This document shows, piece by piece, positions 1-6,219 of a DNA stretch of 10,166 bases (position 1 is the first letter of the stretch; each line of letters starts with the position of its first letter). The DNA lies in contig JAZDOQ010000033.1 of assembly GCA_043798445.1 (NCBI GenBank), positions 1 through 10,166 of the forward strand. Direction: 5' to 3'. Origin of the DNA: CAIJMI01 sp043798445 (lineage in GTDB: Bacteria > Patescibacteriota > Microgenomatia > UBA10105 > UBA927). Made by a program: the position numbers and the translations under genes. The notes under the pieces were generated by a model. That model did not search any database, was not told the origin of the DNA, and worked only from the letters and a program-made list of their open reading frames with translations.

Positions 1-170
1 ACGACGCCTGTAGAAATGTTGTTGTTAAGCCATGTAAAGAAATTTCGAAGATCGGTTACATAGTTCTTCCGCGTAATTTCCGAAGAGTTTTGTTTGATGA
101 GATATGTGGAGAACTCAGTATCAAGAATAGCTTGATAATCAAAGAGATTAGACAGGATTATACTAGACAT
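1..170 (-). CDS. Tyrosine recombinase / integrase, N-terminal part (cut by window edge)
   Basis: I translated the minus strand from the ATG at 170-168 and found 56 codons open to the window edge. Residues 20-49 (FSTYLIKQ...TRKNYVTDLRNFFTWL) have the pattern of the SAM-like, core-binding N-terminal domain of XerC/XerD-type and phage-type tyrosine recombinases: an amphipathic helix, then 'T-x-K-x-Y-x-x-D-L-R-x-F-x-x-W'. Such proteins cut and rejoin DNA at specific sites, either to resolve chromosome dimers or to move mobile elements. The catalytic domain (R-H-R-Y) lies outside the window, so activity and Xer versus integrase identity cannot be judged. No ribosome binding site precedes the ATG. 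A promoter-like pair ends 6 nt before it, so the mRNA may be leaderless. The family call is fairly sure; the subfamily is not. Confidence 0.72.
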   Translation of the reverse strand, partial: MSSIILSNLFDYQAILDTEFSTYLIKQNSSEITRKNYVTDLRNFFTWLNNNISTGV

Positions 171-176
171 ATATAT

Positions 177-205
177 AGTTAATCCAATTTTAATAAGCCT
201 GTCAA
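177..205 (-). promoter_or_regulatory. Putative promoter of the recombinase gene
   Basis: On the minus strand a perfect -35 box TTGACA (205-200) is followed after 17 nt by TTAACT (182-177), which matches four of six -10 positions. The ATG at 170 is only 6 nt beyond it. Transcription would then start at or next to the start codon, giving a leaderless message. Confidence 0.45.
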
Positions 206-346
206 GAGGGTAATGAGATAGTTGAGTTATAGTTAGATAGTGTTGCAAAAGTAGTATATTTTACGATGTTAGCTGTGATTACCGTACATTTCACGAATTA
301 CCGCATATACTAAATAGACCGTCTATACAATGCGATGATAAAATCA

Positions 347-364
347 TATCAATATATATTGATA
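347..364. repeat. 18-bp perfect palindrome with TATCAA / TTGATA half-sites
   Basis: TATCAATATATATTGATA reads identically on both strands. A second copy of the same half-sites, separated by 6 nt, lies 40 bp further on (404-421). Perfect dyads of this length are typical of dimeric repressor operators or recombinase sites, but the AT-rich background makes chance palindromes more likely. Confidence 0.45.
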
Positions 365-403
365 GATATAGTTTGATAAAGCGATAGTTTTCCACAAAAA
401 AAG

Positions 404-421
404 TATCAATTATTTTTGATA
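404..421. repeat. Second TATCAA-N6-TTGATA inverted repeat
   Basis: TATCAA (404-409), spacer TTATTT, TTGATA (416-421). The half-sites and the total length of 18 bp match the palindrome at 347-364. A third, related repeat (TATCAAG-N5-CTTGATA, 119-137) lies inside the recombinase coding region. Confidence 0.4.
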
Positions 422-672
422 TATATAAAAATAATAATCACGTCAGAACGTGCTGTTTCTTGTATATACCTTATAGTATGTTATTACTACATCCTTATAG
501 TTTATTATATGGTTTTAAGCAGAAATTGAGGTATTTTTTATTGTTTTTGTCCGTGAAACGTCAATTATTATGTGTAGCAAAAGAAGATTGAAAGTGCTAA
601 TAATATTTGAGCTTATTTTGACGACCTGGATTTATGTCTTTGTGTGAAAACTACAAAGGAGGTGTAAAGAGA

Positions 673-729
673 GTGGAGAATCAATTGAATTGGATTTTTG
701 TCGTTGTGAAATTTTTATTGATTGAATGA
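673..729 (+). CDS. Possible 18-codon leader peptide upstream of leuS
   Basis: A very strong ribosome binding site, AAAGGAGGTG (655-664), is followed 8 nt later by a GTG that opens an 18-codon ORF, V(M)ENQLNWIFVVVKFLLIE. More than half of its residues are Leu, Ile, Val or Phe. Its TGA stop overlaps an ATG at 726 (ATGA), and that ATG opens the leuS frame with 45 extra codons. It could be a branched-chain-responsive leader peptide, a device coupling ribosomes into leuS, or a chance ORF. I see no clear downstream attenuator hairpin. What makes it notable is the ribosome binding site, since leuS itself has none. Confidence 0.33.
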   Translation: MENQLNWIFVVVKFLLIE

Positions 730-845
730 TCAGCTTCAATTATCCAAGCGTACATTACTGTATTGGTTATAAAAGCGTCACATTATTTACAGCCGATAAT
801 ATATCACATCTATTGATTGATGGTGCAAAGCAGAAAATTTTCGTC

Positions 846-851
846 TATAAT
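846..851 (+). promoter_or_regulatory. -10 box just upstream of the leuS start
   Basis: A perfect TATAAT ends 9 nt before the ATG at 861. No good -35 is visible; GTGCAA at 823-828 matches three of six positions. If used, transcription would begin within a few nucleotides of the ATG, giving a nearly leaderless leuS message and leaving the upstream in-frame 45 codons untranslated. Confidence 0.45.
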
Positions 852-860
852 ATAGAGCGT

Positions 861-3245
861 ATGCAGGATTCTAAAAAACAAGCCGATACGTTTTCCGCAA
901 TCACCGAACCATCTCCTACTTCTGAGGCTAATTTACCTCCTAAGCAAGTCATTCCTCACAATAATATTGAGCATAAATGGCAAGCATACTGGAAACAACA
1001 ACACGTAGATGTTGCAGATATTGCTAGTGCTAAAAAGCCATTATATAACCTCATGATGTTCCCATATCCTTCAGCAGAGGGGCTTCATGTGGGGAATATG
1101 TATGCTTTTGCCGGATCAGATATCTATGGCAGGTACATGCGGATGCGAGGATATGATGTATTCGAACCTATTGGACTTGATGGATTTGGAATTCATAGTG
1201 AAAATTACGCCTTGAAAGTAGGGAAACATCCGAAGGAACATGCTGCAGATTCTGAGAAACATTTTTATGAACAACTCCATAGTATTGGTGCGATGTTTGA
1301 TTGGACGCGGACCGTTGAAACCTATCATCCTGACTATTATCGATGGACACAATGGATATTTGTTCAAATGTTTAAACATGGTCTTGCGTATCGAGGAAAA
1401 GCTGCGGTGAACTGGTGCGGTGGTTGTAAAACGGTGTTGTCTGATGAACAGGTGCTGCAAAAAGAGATTGATGGCGCTTCGTACGCGGTTTGTGAAAGAT
1501 GCGGAAATAAAGTTGAAAAGAAATTGTTAGAACAATGGTTTTTTAGAATTACCGCATATGCGGGAAAACTATTGGATCATATCCCCAGCCTCAACTGGTC
1601 GGAGAAAGTGAAAGGTGCACAAGAGAAATGGATTGGGCGATCAGAGGGTATGACAATAAAATTTGGGAAGATTGAGGTATTTACTACTCGGCCAGATACC
1701 TTAAATGCGGTGACGTTTCTTGCAACATCAGAGCTTTATGAAGAAGGAAGTAAAGAAAAGAAAGGTGAATTTTCCGGTGAGTACGCGATAAATTCTTTGG
1801 ACGGAAGAAATATTCCTATCTGGAAAACGAATTATGTTGCTCCGGGATACGGCACTGGTATTATTATGGGAGTGCCTGCACATGATGAGCGTGATATGGA
1901 GTTTGCTAGTACCTATCATTTAGATATAGTTAAGAAAGATCCGGATCCAACGCTTTGGGAGAGAATTGAAAAGGAGGGATGGGGGAAACGAACAACGAAA
2001 TATCATCTCCGTGACTGGACAATTTCAAGACAACGGTATTGGGGGGCACCGATCCCGATGATTTATTGTGAAACCTGTGCAAAAGCAAAAATTGGTGAAC
2101 AATTGTCTATGCCTGGTTGGTATGCGGTACCTGAAAAAGATTTGCCCGTGCTCTTGCCTGATATCGATGACTATAAACCACGGGATGATGGGGTTGGTCC
2201 ACTCGCAAAGCATAAAGAGTTCTATGAAACGATTTGTCCTCACTGTGGCGCTAAAGCAAAACGAGAAACAGACGTTTGTGACACATTTTTGGATAGCTCC
2301 TGGTACTATTTACGGTATCCTTCGGTTCGTTGCGCTCACTCAGAACAAGTCCCCTTTGATCCCGAAATAACGAAAAAGTGGTTGCCGGTAGCTATGTATA
2401 CGGGAGGTTCTGAGCATAGCGTGCTTCATCTTATGTATAGCCGGTTTGTGACCATGGCACTTCATGACTTCGGATTTCTTGATTTCGACGAGCCGTTTTC
2501 CACCTTTTTTGCGCATGGACTCGTGATTAAAGACGGGGCAAAGATGAGTAAAAGCAAAGGAAACGTCGTCAATCCGGATATCTATATAGAAAAGTATGGC
2601 GCAGATGCCCTCCGGATGTACCTCATGTTCATGGGGCCGTTTGCAGACGGTGGAGATTTTAGGGATACGGGAATGGAAAGTATGTACCGTTTCATTGGTC
2701 GTATTTGGCGCTTGATAACATCAAGTGCCAACATGTCTTCGGTAGATTCAGACGCTGCAACTCATAGACAGCTACAAATGGCGATAGCACGCGTAACTGA
2801 TGATTTAGCCAAACGAAGATATAACACAGCAATTGCAGGACTTATGGAGTGTGTAAACGTCGCAAATGATGCAAAAAAACCGTTGTCGACAGAAGATGCA
2901 AAAGATTTTGTAAAATTGATTGCTCCATTTTTACCGCATATTGCCGAAGAATTGTGGGTTAGGGTAACAACAGGTGGGGAGACAATTCCTGATAATTACC
3001 AATCGGTTCATAAGCAATCTTGGCCGATGTATGATAAAAGCTTATTACTTAGTAGTTCGATACAGTTTGTTATACAAGTGAATGGGAAAGTACGAGAAAC
3101 GATGCAAGTCGGTGTTGATGATGCAAAAAATCAAAAAGTCATTGAATTATTGGTAGCCAACAATGAAAAGGTGAAAAAATATTTGATTACAGCTTCTAAG
3201 AAAATTATTTTTATCCCTGGTAAACTCATCAACTTCGTGGTGTAA
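861..3245 (+). CDS. leuS: Leucyl-tRNA synthetase
   Basis: Class I aminoacyl-tRNA synthetase that charges tRNA-Leu with leucine in the cytoplasm. Counting from ATG 861 (794 aa): HIGH-type motif HVGN at 76-79; zinc-type knuckle CGGC...CERC at 186-214; CP1 editing domain with TTRPDT (275-280) and HDERD (341-345); RDW-x-ISRQRYWG at 384-395; a second CETC...CPHC pair (403-462); KMSKS at 561-565; then the helical anticodon-binding domain and the C-terminal VNGKVR...IPGKLINFVV tail typical of LeuS. The CP1 insert is only about 130 residues, clearly shorter than in usual bacterial LeuS. The segment usually read as G-x-DAFGLPAEN is here GLDGFGIHSEN. The frame is open back to an ATG at 726, but the added 45 residues resemble no LeuS sequence and contain a TATAAT, so I prefer 861. 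The ~33 residues before the conserved I-E-x-KWQxYW are a polar extension. Confidence 0.95.
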   Translation: MQDSKKQADTFSAITEPSPTSEANLPPKQVIPHNNIEHKWQAYWKQQHVDVADIASAKKPLYNLMMFPYPSAEGLHVGNMYAFAGSDIYGRYMRMRGYDVFEPIGLDGFGIHSENYALKVGKHPKEHAADSEKHFYEQLHSIGAMFDWTRTVETYHPDYYRWTQWIFVQMFKHGLAYRGKAAVNWCGGCKTVLSDEQVLQKEIDGASYAVCERCGNKVEKKLLEQWFFRITAYAGKLLDHIPSLNWSEKVKGAQEKWIGRSEGMTIKFGKIEVFTTRPDTLNAVTFLATSELYEEGSKEKKGEFSGEYAINSLDGRNIPIWKTNYVAPGYGTGIIMGVPAHDERDMEFASTYHLDIVKKDPDPTLWERIEKEGWGKRTTKYHLRDWTISRQRYWGAPIPMIYCETCAKAKIGEQLSMPGWYAVPEKDLPVLLPDIDDYKPRDDGVGPLAKHKEFYETICPHCGAKAKRETDVCDTFLDSSWYYLRYPSVRCAHSEQVPFDPEITKKWLPVAMYTGGSEHSVLHLMYSRFVTMALHDFGFLDFDEPFSTFFAHGLVIKDGAKMSKSKGNVVNPDIYIEKYGADALRMYLMFMGPFADGGDFRDTGMESMYRFIGRIWRLITSSANMSSVDSDAATHRQLQMAIARVTDDLAKRRYNTAIAGLMECVNVANDAKKPLSTEDAKDFVKLIAPFLPHIAEELWVRVTTGGETIPDNYQSVHKQSWPMYDKSLLLSSSIQFVIQVNGKVRETMQVGVDDAKNQKVIELLVANNEKVKKYLITASKKIIFIPGKLINFVV

Positions 3246-3246
3246 T
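3238..3246 (+). promoter_or_regulatory. Extended -10 promoter element before comEA
   Basis: TGG plus TGTAAT forms an extended -10 element across the leuS stop codon. The comEA ATG lies 9 nt beyond it and has no ribosome binding site. This would give an internal promoter with a nearly leaderless transcript. It overlaps the end of leuS, so part of the match could reflect coding sequence. Confidence 0.35.
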
Positions 3247-3255
3247 AGAACATAT

Positions 3256-3867
3256 ATGGAGGAGTTTACTGCCCAAACACCACCACGTTTTCCATCATTT
3301 TTTCACGACTATCGAATTCCTGTCATTTTTCTCGTTGCAAGCGCGGTGCTTGTTATCGCTGCCGTTGTTGTTTTTGTTCAAACGCTCCGTGCATCAGAAC
3401 CTATCAAGTTTTCCCAGGACGCCATAAAACAAAACGCGTCAGAATCAGCTGAACTTGTTGTTGATGTTAGCGGTGCTGTCGTACATCCGGGAATATACAG
3501 TATGCCCGTTGGCAGCAGAATTGCCGATGTTATCAATCGGGCTGGGGGAACGTCTTCCAATATTGATCAAGATGTAGCAGATAAAATGATCAATCGCGCC
3601 AGTTTTGTCACGGACGGCATGAAAATATATTTTCCAAAGAAAGAAAATATCTTGTCAGAACAAGTTAAAGTATTGTCTGCGACAGAGACCATTGTGAGTG
3701 TGAATACGTCGTCAAGCACTCAGCTTGATACATTGCCAGGAATAGGGGTGGTGACTGCTGCGAAGATTATTGAAAATCGTCCGTATGGAAGCCTCGAAGA
3801 GCTTGTGTCAAAACACGTAATCAGCGCTTCATTGCTTGATAAATTACGAGATCAATTGTCTTTGTAA
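3256..3867 (+). CDS. comEA: ComEA-like competence DNA receptor (SLBB plus helix-hairpin-helix)
   Basis: Membrane-anchored DNA-binding protein that in known systems takes incoming double-stranded DNA to the ComEC channel. The 203 residues show a short cytoplasmic start, one membrane segment (about 24-44, FLVASAVLVIAAVVVFVQTL), a soluble SLBB-type domain (about 67-127, VVDVSGAVVHPGIY...GMKIYFPKK) and a C-terminal helix-hairpin-helix unit (about 153-203) with the signature LPGIGVVTAAKIIENRPYGS. Length and order match ComEA of Gram-positive bacteria. The ATG lies 10 nt after the leuS stop, without a Shine-Dalgarno sequence but with an extended -10 element. The comEC core gene follows after 27 nt, so the two probably act together in DNA uptake. 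The family call is secure. Confidence 0.92.
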   Translation: MEEFTAQTPPRFPSFFHDYRIPVIFLVASAVLVIAAVVVFVQTLRASEPIKFSQDAIKQNASESAELVVDVSGAVVHPGIYSMPVGSRIADVINRAGGTSSNIDQDVADKMINRASFVTDGMKIYFPKKENILSEQVKVLSATETIVSVNTSSSTQLDTLPGIGVVTAAKIIENRPYGSLEELVSKHVISASLLDKLRDQLSL

Positions 3868-3881
3868 ACGAGAAAATAACA

Positions 3882-3887
3882 CATAAT
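3882..3887 (+). promoter_or_regulatory. -10-like element before the comEC core gene
   Basis: CATAAT ends 7 nt before the ATG at 3895, in a 27-nt gap with no ribosome binding site. It fits the pattern at leuS, comEA and the minus-strand small gene. Alone it is weak, because the gap is AT-rich. Confidence 0.28.
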
Positions 3888-3894
3888 TATCACT

Positions 3895-4755
3895 ATGATT
3901 TCTGTTTTGGATATCACCGCTATTATTTCTCAAGTGTTGCCTGAACCGCACGCAGGATTATTGGGTGGCATTCTGTTTGGAACCAAATCTGCGCTTTCCG
4001 CAGAGTTCAAAAATGCACTGCAGATTACCGGAACGCTCCATATTGTTGCTCTTTCCGGTATGAATATCACGATATTAGTTGGTATATTTTTTAGCACTTT
4101 CATCGTTGCTTTGCCACGATGGATTTCTAGCATATTAACGGTTGGAGTGATAGCTATTTTTGTATGGTTTGTTGGTCCATCGCCAAGTATCGTTCGGGCC
4201 GCCATTATGGGCTGTATTACATTGTTAGCCCCCTTAACCGGGCGCGCATCAGTAGCCCTTGTTGCCTGGACGATCGCGAGTGTTGGAATGATCATTGTTA
4301 ATCCTGCGTGGATTGGTGAACTTTCTTATCAATTGTCGGTATTAGCATCGTTAGGCATGATTTTGTTCGGAAAACAGACGATGAATCGGCATACATGGCA
4401 CATTTTATACAGTGAAACAGCTGAAAAACAATATCATTATCTGTACCGCTGGTATATACATGTTCGTCGGATAATACAAATAGAGCTGATTACGACGCTC
4501 TCTGCGCAAGTGTTTACCATTCCACTCATCTTTTTTACGTTTGGCAGGATTTCTTTGATTTCTCCGCTAGCCAATCTTCTTATCGGATGGACGATTCCGA
4601 TCAGTACGGTATTAGGGCTGCTCCTTTCTGTTGTAGGAAAAATATGGCTGCCGTTATCATATCCAATTGCATGGGTGACCTGGGTGTTTTTGGAAATTCT
4701 TATCCGCGCAGTTGTTATCACAAGTCATATTCCATTTGCCAGTATCGGACGATAA
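3895..4755 (+). CDS. comEC: ComEC/Rec2 competence channel, core membrane domain only
   Basis: Polytopic membrane protein of the ComEC/Rec2 competence family, the channel through which single-stranded DNA enters the cytoplasm. The family signature is near the N-terminus: GLLGGILFGTKSALS then L-x-x-TGTLHIVALSGMNI (about residues 21-59), followed by repeated hydrophobic segments and the typical V-R-A-AIMGCI and GELSYQLSVLASLGMI stretches. At 286 residues it covers just the core 'Competence' domain. The N-terminal OB-fold region of full-length ComEC is missing, and the C-terminal metallo-beta-lactamase-like domain is encoded by the next gene. The 228 bp between them contains no further ComEC-like reading in any forward frame, so this is a real gene split rather than a simple frameshift. 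I infer that the two products form one uptake machine. Confidence 0.88.
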   Translation: MISVLDITAIISQVLPEPHAGLLGGILFGTKSALSAEFKNALQITGTLHIVALSGMNITILVGIFFSTFIVALPRWISSILTVGVIAIFVWFVGPSPSIVRAAIMGCITLLAPLTGRASVALVAWTIASVGMIIVNPAWIGELSYQLSVLASLGMILFGKQTMNRHTWHILYSETAEKQYHYLYRWYIHVRRIIQIELITTLSAQVFTIPLIFFTFGRISLISPLANLLIGWTIPISTVLGLLLSVVGKIWLPLSYPIAWVTWVFLEILIRAVVITSHIPFASIGR

Positions 4756-4983
4756 CAAGCGATCTGCGGTAATTATAGATTGGTAGTACGGGATATATGT
4801 AAGAGTTGAAAAATATACATACTATTGGCTTTTCCAACTATATCAAACATGACTCATGTATGGCTAATTGTATGCGGAAAATTAGACCGAAGTGATGAGA
4901 ATATAAGATACTGATACTGAAATGGTGCGGGAATTGAGTAATACGATTGAGAACCATAATGCGTCAATTATTGAAGCTATTTC
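4756..4983 (+). other. 228-bp intergenic gap between the two ComEC-type genes
   Basis: AT-rich, with stop codons in all forward frames and no homology to ComEC that I can see. It holds an imperfect hairpin (AGTTG-AAAA near 4805 pairing with TTTTCCAACT ending near 4840) and -10-like hexamers such as TATAAG (4902-4907) and CATAAT near 4955. It may carry a promoter for the metallo-hydrolase gene. No specific element is certain. Confidence 0.4.
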
Positions 4984-5892
4984 GTGAAAACTATGTTTAA
5001 ACTGAAGACGGGCTATTTTATCAGTGGTATTATTACAGGCCTTATATTACTCCTCAATTTTTTCTCGCATTTACCGGACGGAAAATTGCATATTATTTTT
5101 TGTGATGTTGGACAAGGGGATGCGGCATATATTATGTTCCCGGGTGGCAGGGATATGTTGATTGATGGAGGACCAGGGGGTCAAACGCCAAAGGTCCTAG
5201 GATGCCTTGCAAGATACATGTCAATATTCGATCGGACAATTGACGTCGTGATACTTTCTCACCCTGAAGAAGACCATATGGGAGGCGTAAGCGAAATTGT
5301 AAAACGATATACCGTTGGGACGTTTGTGCGAAGCGATGTTTCAAACACTACCGAAGGGTTTAAAAATATACAGCGCATTATCAAAGAAAAACAGATTAAA
5401 GAGCGTATTGTCGCTGCAGGTGAAACGATTGCCATAGGTTCGTCTGAACTTTCCGTATTGTGGCCGAACAAACAAAACGTTGCATCAACAACAAAAACGA
5501 ATGTTCTTGGTGTTTCAAACATTAATGACGCAAGCGTTGTGTTGAAGCTTTCGTATGGCATGTTTGACGCTGTATTTCCTGGTGATGCGGATAGTCACAT
5601 TGATGAAGCTCTGATCAAACGGCCGCTCATGGAAACAGATGGGATTGAGGTGTTAAAAGTGCCGCACCACGGGTCCAAAACCGGTATGACCGACGGGTTT
5701 TTATCATGGCTTGGAAAAATCAACCTTGCCATCATTTCCGTCGGGAAAAATTCGTTCGGTCATCCAGCACCGGAAACGATTCAACAACTTGAAAAACGAG
5801 GGATGCGCGTCATGCGGACGGATCAGGATGGAAACATAGAGATCATCACTGATGGAACGAGCTGGACTGTTAAGACAACTAAAACAAAATAA
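4984..5892 (+). CDS. ComEC-type metallo-beta-lactamase-fold hydrolase, membrane anchored
   Basis: A 302-residue protein with one N-terminal membrane segment (about 10-28, GYFISGIITGLILLLNFF) and a metallo-beta-lactamase fold matching the C-terminal domain of ComEC. Landmarks are FCDVGQGDAAYI (about 39-50), the metal-binding SHPEEDHMGG (His-x-x-x-Asp-His), FPGDAD, and KVPHHGSKTG followed by IISVGKNSFGHPAP. In full-length ComEC this domain is thought to degrade the non-transported DNA strand; here it is a separate protein on the outer face of the membrane. All recognisable metal ligands are present, so it should be active. The GTG start at 4984 has no clear ribosome binding site, and an in-frame ATG at 4993 is equally possible. 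The stop codon TAA abuts the stop of the opposing small gene. Confidence 0.87.
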   Translation: MKTMFKLKTGYFISGIITGLILLLNFFSHLPDGKLHIIFCDVGQGDAAYIMFPGGRDMLIDGGPGGQTPKVLGCLARYMSIFDRTIDVVILSHPEEDHMGGVSEIVKRYTVGTFVRSDVSNTTEGFKNIQRIIKEKQIKERIVAAGETIAIGSSELSVLWPNKQNVASTTKTNVLGVSNINDASVVLKLSYGMFDAVFPGDADSHIDEALIKRPLMETDGIEVLKVPHHGSKTGMTDGFLSWLGKINLAIISVGKNSFGHPAPETIQQLEKRGMRVMRTDQDGNIEIITDGTSWTVKTTKTK

Positions 5893-6111
5893 TTATTGCT
5901 CTTCTTCAGGCTGGTCTTTTTGGCTTACTGCGGCAGCCTTGAGCATTTCTTCCGTCATTTCCGGATGCTTTTTGATGAATCGTTCCCCCAGCATCTTATG
6001 TACTGGATCCGGGTTTTTCGCATTGACCCCTCTTCCGAGGAGTGATCCGAGCATGTGCGCTTCCTGTTTTGGTGTTAATACTGGTTTTGGTGGTCCGCCT
6101 GCTGTTTCCAT
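5893..6111 (-). CDS. Small hydrophilic hypothetical protein
   Basis: A minus-strand ORF of 72 codons when begun at the ATG at 6111; an in-frame ATG at 6162 would add 17 residues. I do not recognise the family. The product is charged and soluble: a Gly/Pro-rich start (METAGGPPKPVLT), a middle part with G-E-R-F-I-K-K-H-P-E-M, a likely helix (EMTEEMLKAAAVSQK) and an acidic QPEEEQ end. No membrane segment or cysteine motif is seen. The start at 6111 is supported by an extended -10 element (TGG TACAAT) ending 8 nt upstream, with no ribosome binding site. It is convergent with the metallo-hydrolase gene, with no intergenic base between the stops, and divergent from the arginine operon. Its forward-strand shadow frame is less protein-like. 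Confidence 0.62.
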   Translation of the reverse strand: METAGGPPKPVLTPKQEAHMLGSLLGRGVNAKNPDPVHKMLGERFIKKHPEMTEEMLKAAAVSQKDQPEEEQ

Positions 6112-6119
6112 ATAGATAC

Positions 6120-6128
6120 ATTGTACCA
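6120..6128 (-). promoter_or_regulatory. Extended -10 promoter of the small minus-strand gene
   Basis: On the minus strand TGG (6128-6126) directly precedes TACAAT (6125-6120), a good extended -10 element. The ATG at 6111 lies 8 nt downstream. No -35 box is evident at standard spacing, as is common for extended -10 promoters. A small inverted repeat, CATCG-N6-CGATG (6129-6144), sits just upstream and could be an operator. Confidence 0.5.
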
Positions 6129-6183
6129 CATCGTCAAAGCGATGAGCTTTATCACGTATCAACGGGCAATATATTTTGCTCTC

Positions 6184-6213
6184 TTGACAAATAGATTTCT
6201 TTCGTGGTAAATT
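6184..6213 (+). promoter_or_regulatory. Promoter of the arginine operon
   Basis: A perfect -35 TTGACA (6184-6189) and TAAATT (6208-6213) are separated by 18 nt, and the -10 is extended by TGG at 6205-6207. Transcription should begin near 6220, just upstream of the T-box leader. An inverted repeat TTCAC-AA-GTGAA (6220-6231) covers the expected start site. Confidence 0.75.
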
Positions 6214-6219
6214 ATTTAC

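Larger units (their letters stand above)
171..672. other. AT-rich intergenic region between the recombinase and the leuS leader
   Basis: About 500 bp without a convincing gene. The visibly AT-rich sequence holds two TATCAA/TTGATA inverted repeats (347-364 and 404-421), a small hairpin CACGT-CAGA-ACGTG (439-452), a 9-bp direct repeat CCTTATAGT (469-477 and 493-501), and two ATTACCG repeats (278-284 and 297-303). A DnaA-box-like TTTTCCACA lies at 388-396. I see no tRNA and no recognisable riboswitch. It probably holds control sequences for the recombinase and for transcription toward leuS. Confidence 0.6.

Noticed and set aside
388..396. DnaA-box-like TTTTCCACA in AT-rich DNA, as a replication origin
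   Set aside because: It is a single box with no cluster and no dnaA, dnaN or similar gene nearby, so too little for an origin call.
439..460. CACGT-CAGA-ACGTG hairpin as a terminator
   Set aside because: The stem is only 5 bp and no proper T run follows, so it is too weak to call.
469..501. Direct repeat CCTTATAGT (469-477, 493-501) as iterons
   Set aside because: Only two 9-bp copies in AT-rich DNA, with no replication initiator gene in view.
295..1559. Exact 14-bp repeat GAATTACCGCATAT at 295-308 and 1546-1559
   Set aside because: The second copy is ordinary leuS coding sequence, and one 14-mer match in 10 kb is not surprising by chance. I see no extension of the repeat.
4756..4983. comEC and the metallo-hydrolase as one frameshifted gene
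   Set aside because: The gap has stops in every forward frame and no hydrophobic ComEC-like sequence. Both products have sensible ends, so a true gene split is more likely.
5852..6115. Forward-strand ORF across the end of the metallo-hydrolase and the small minus gene
   Set aside because: It starts inside the hydrolase gene, has no ribosome binding site, and is Ser/Cys/Phe-rich low-quality sequence; it reads as the shadow of the minus-strand gene.
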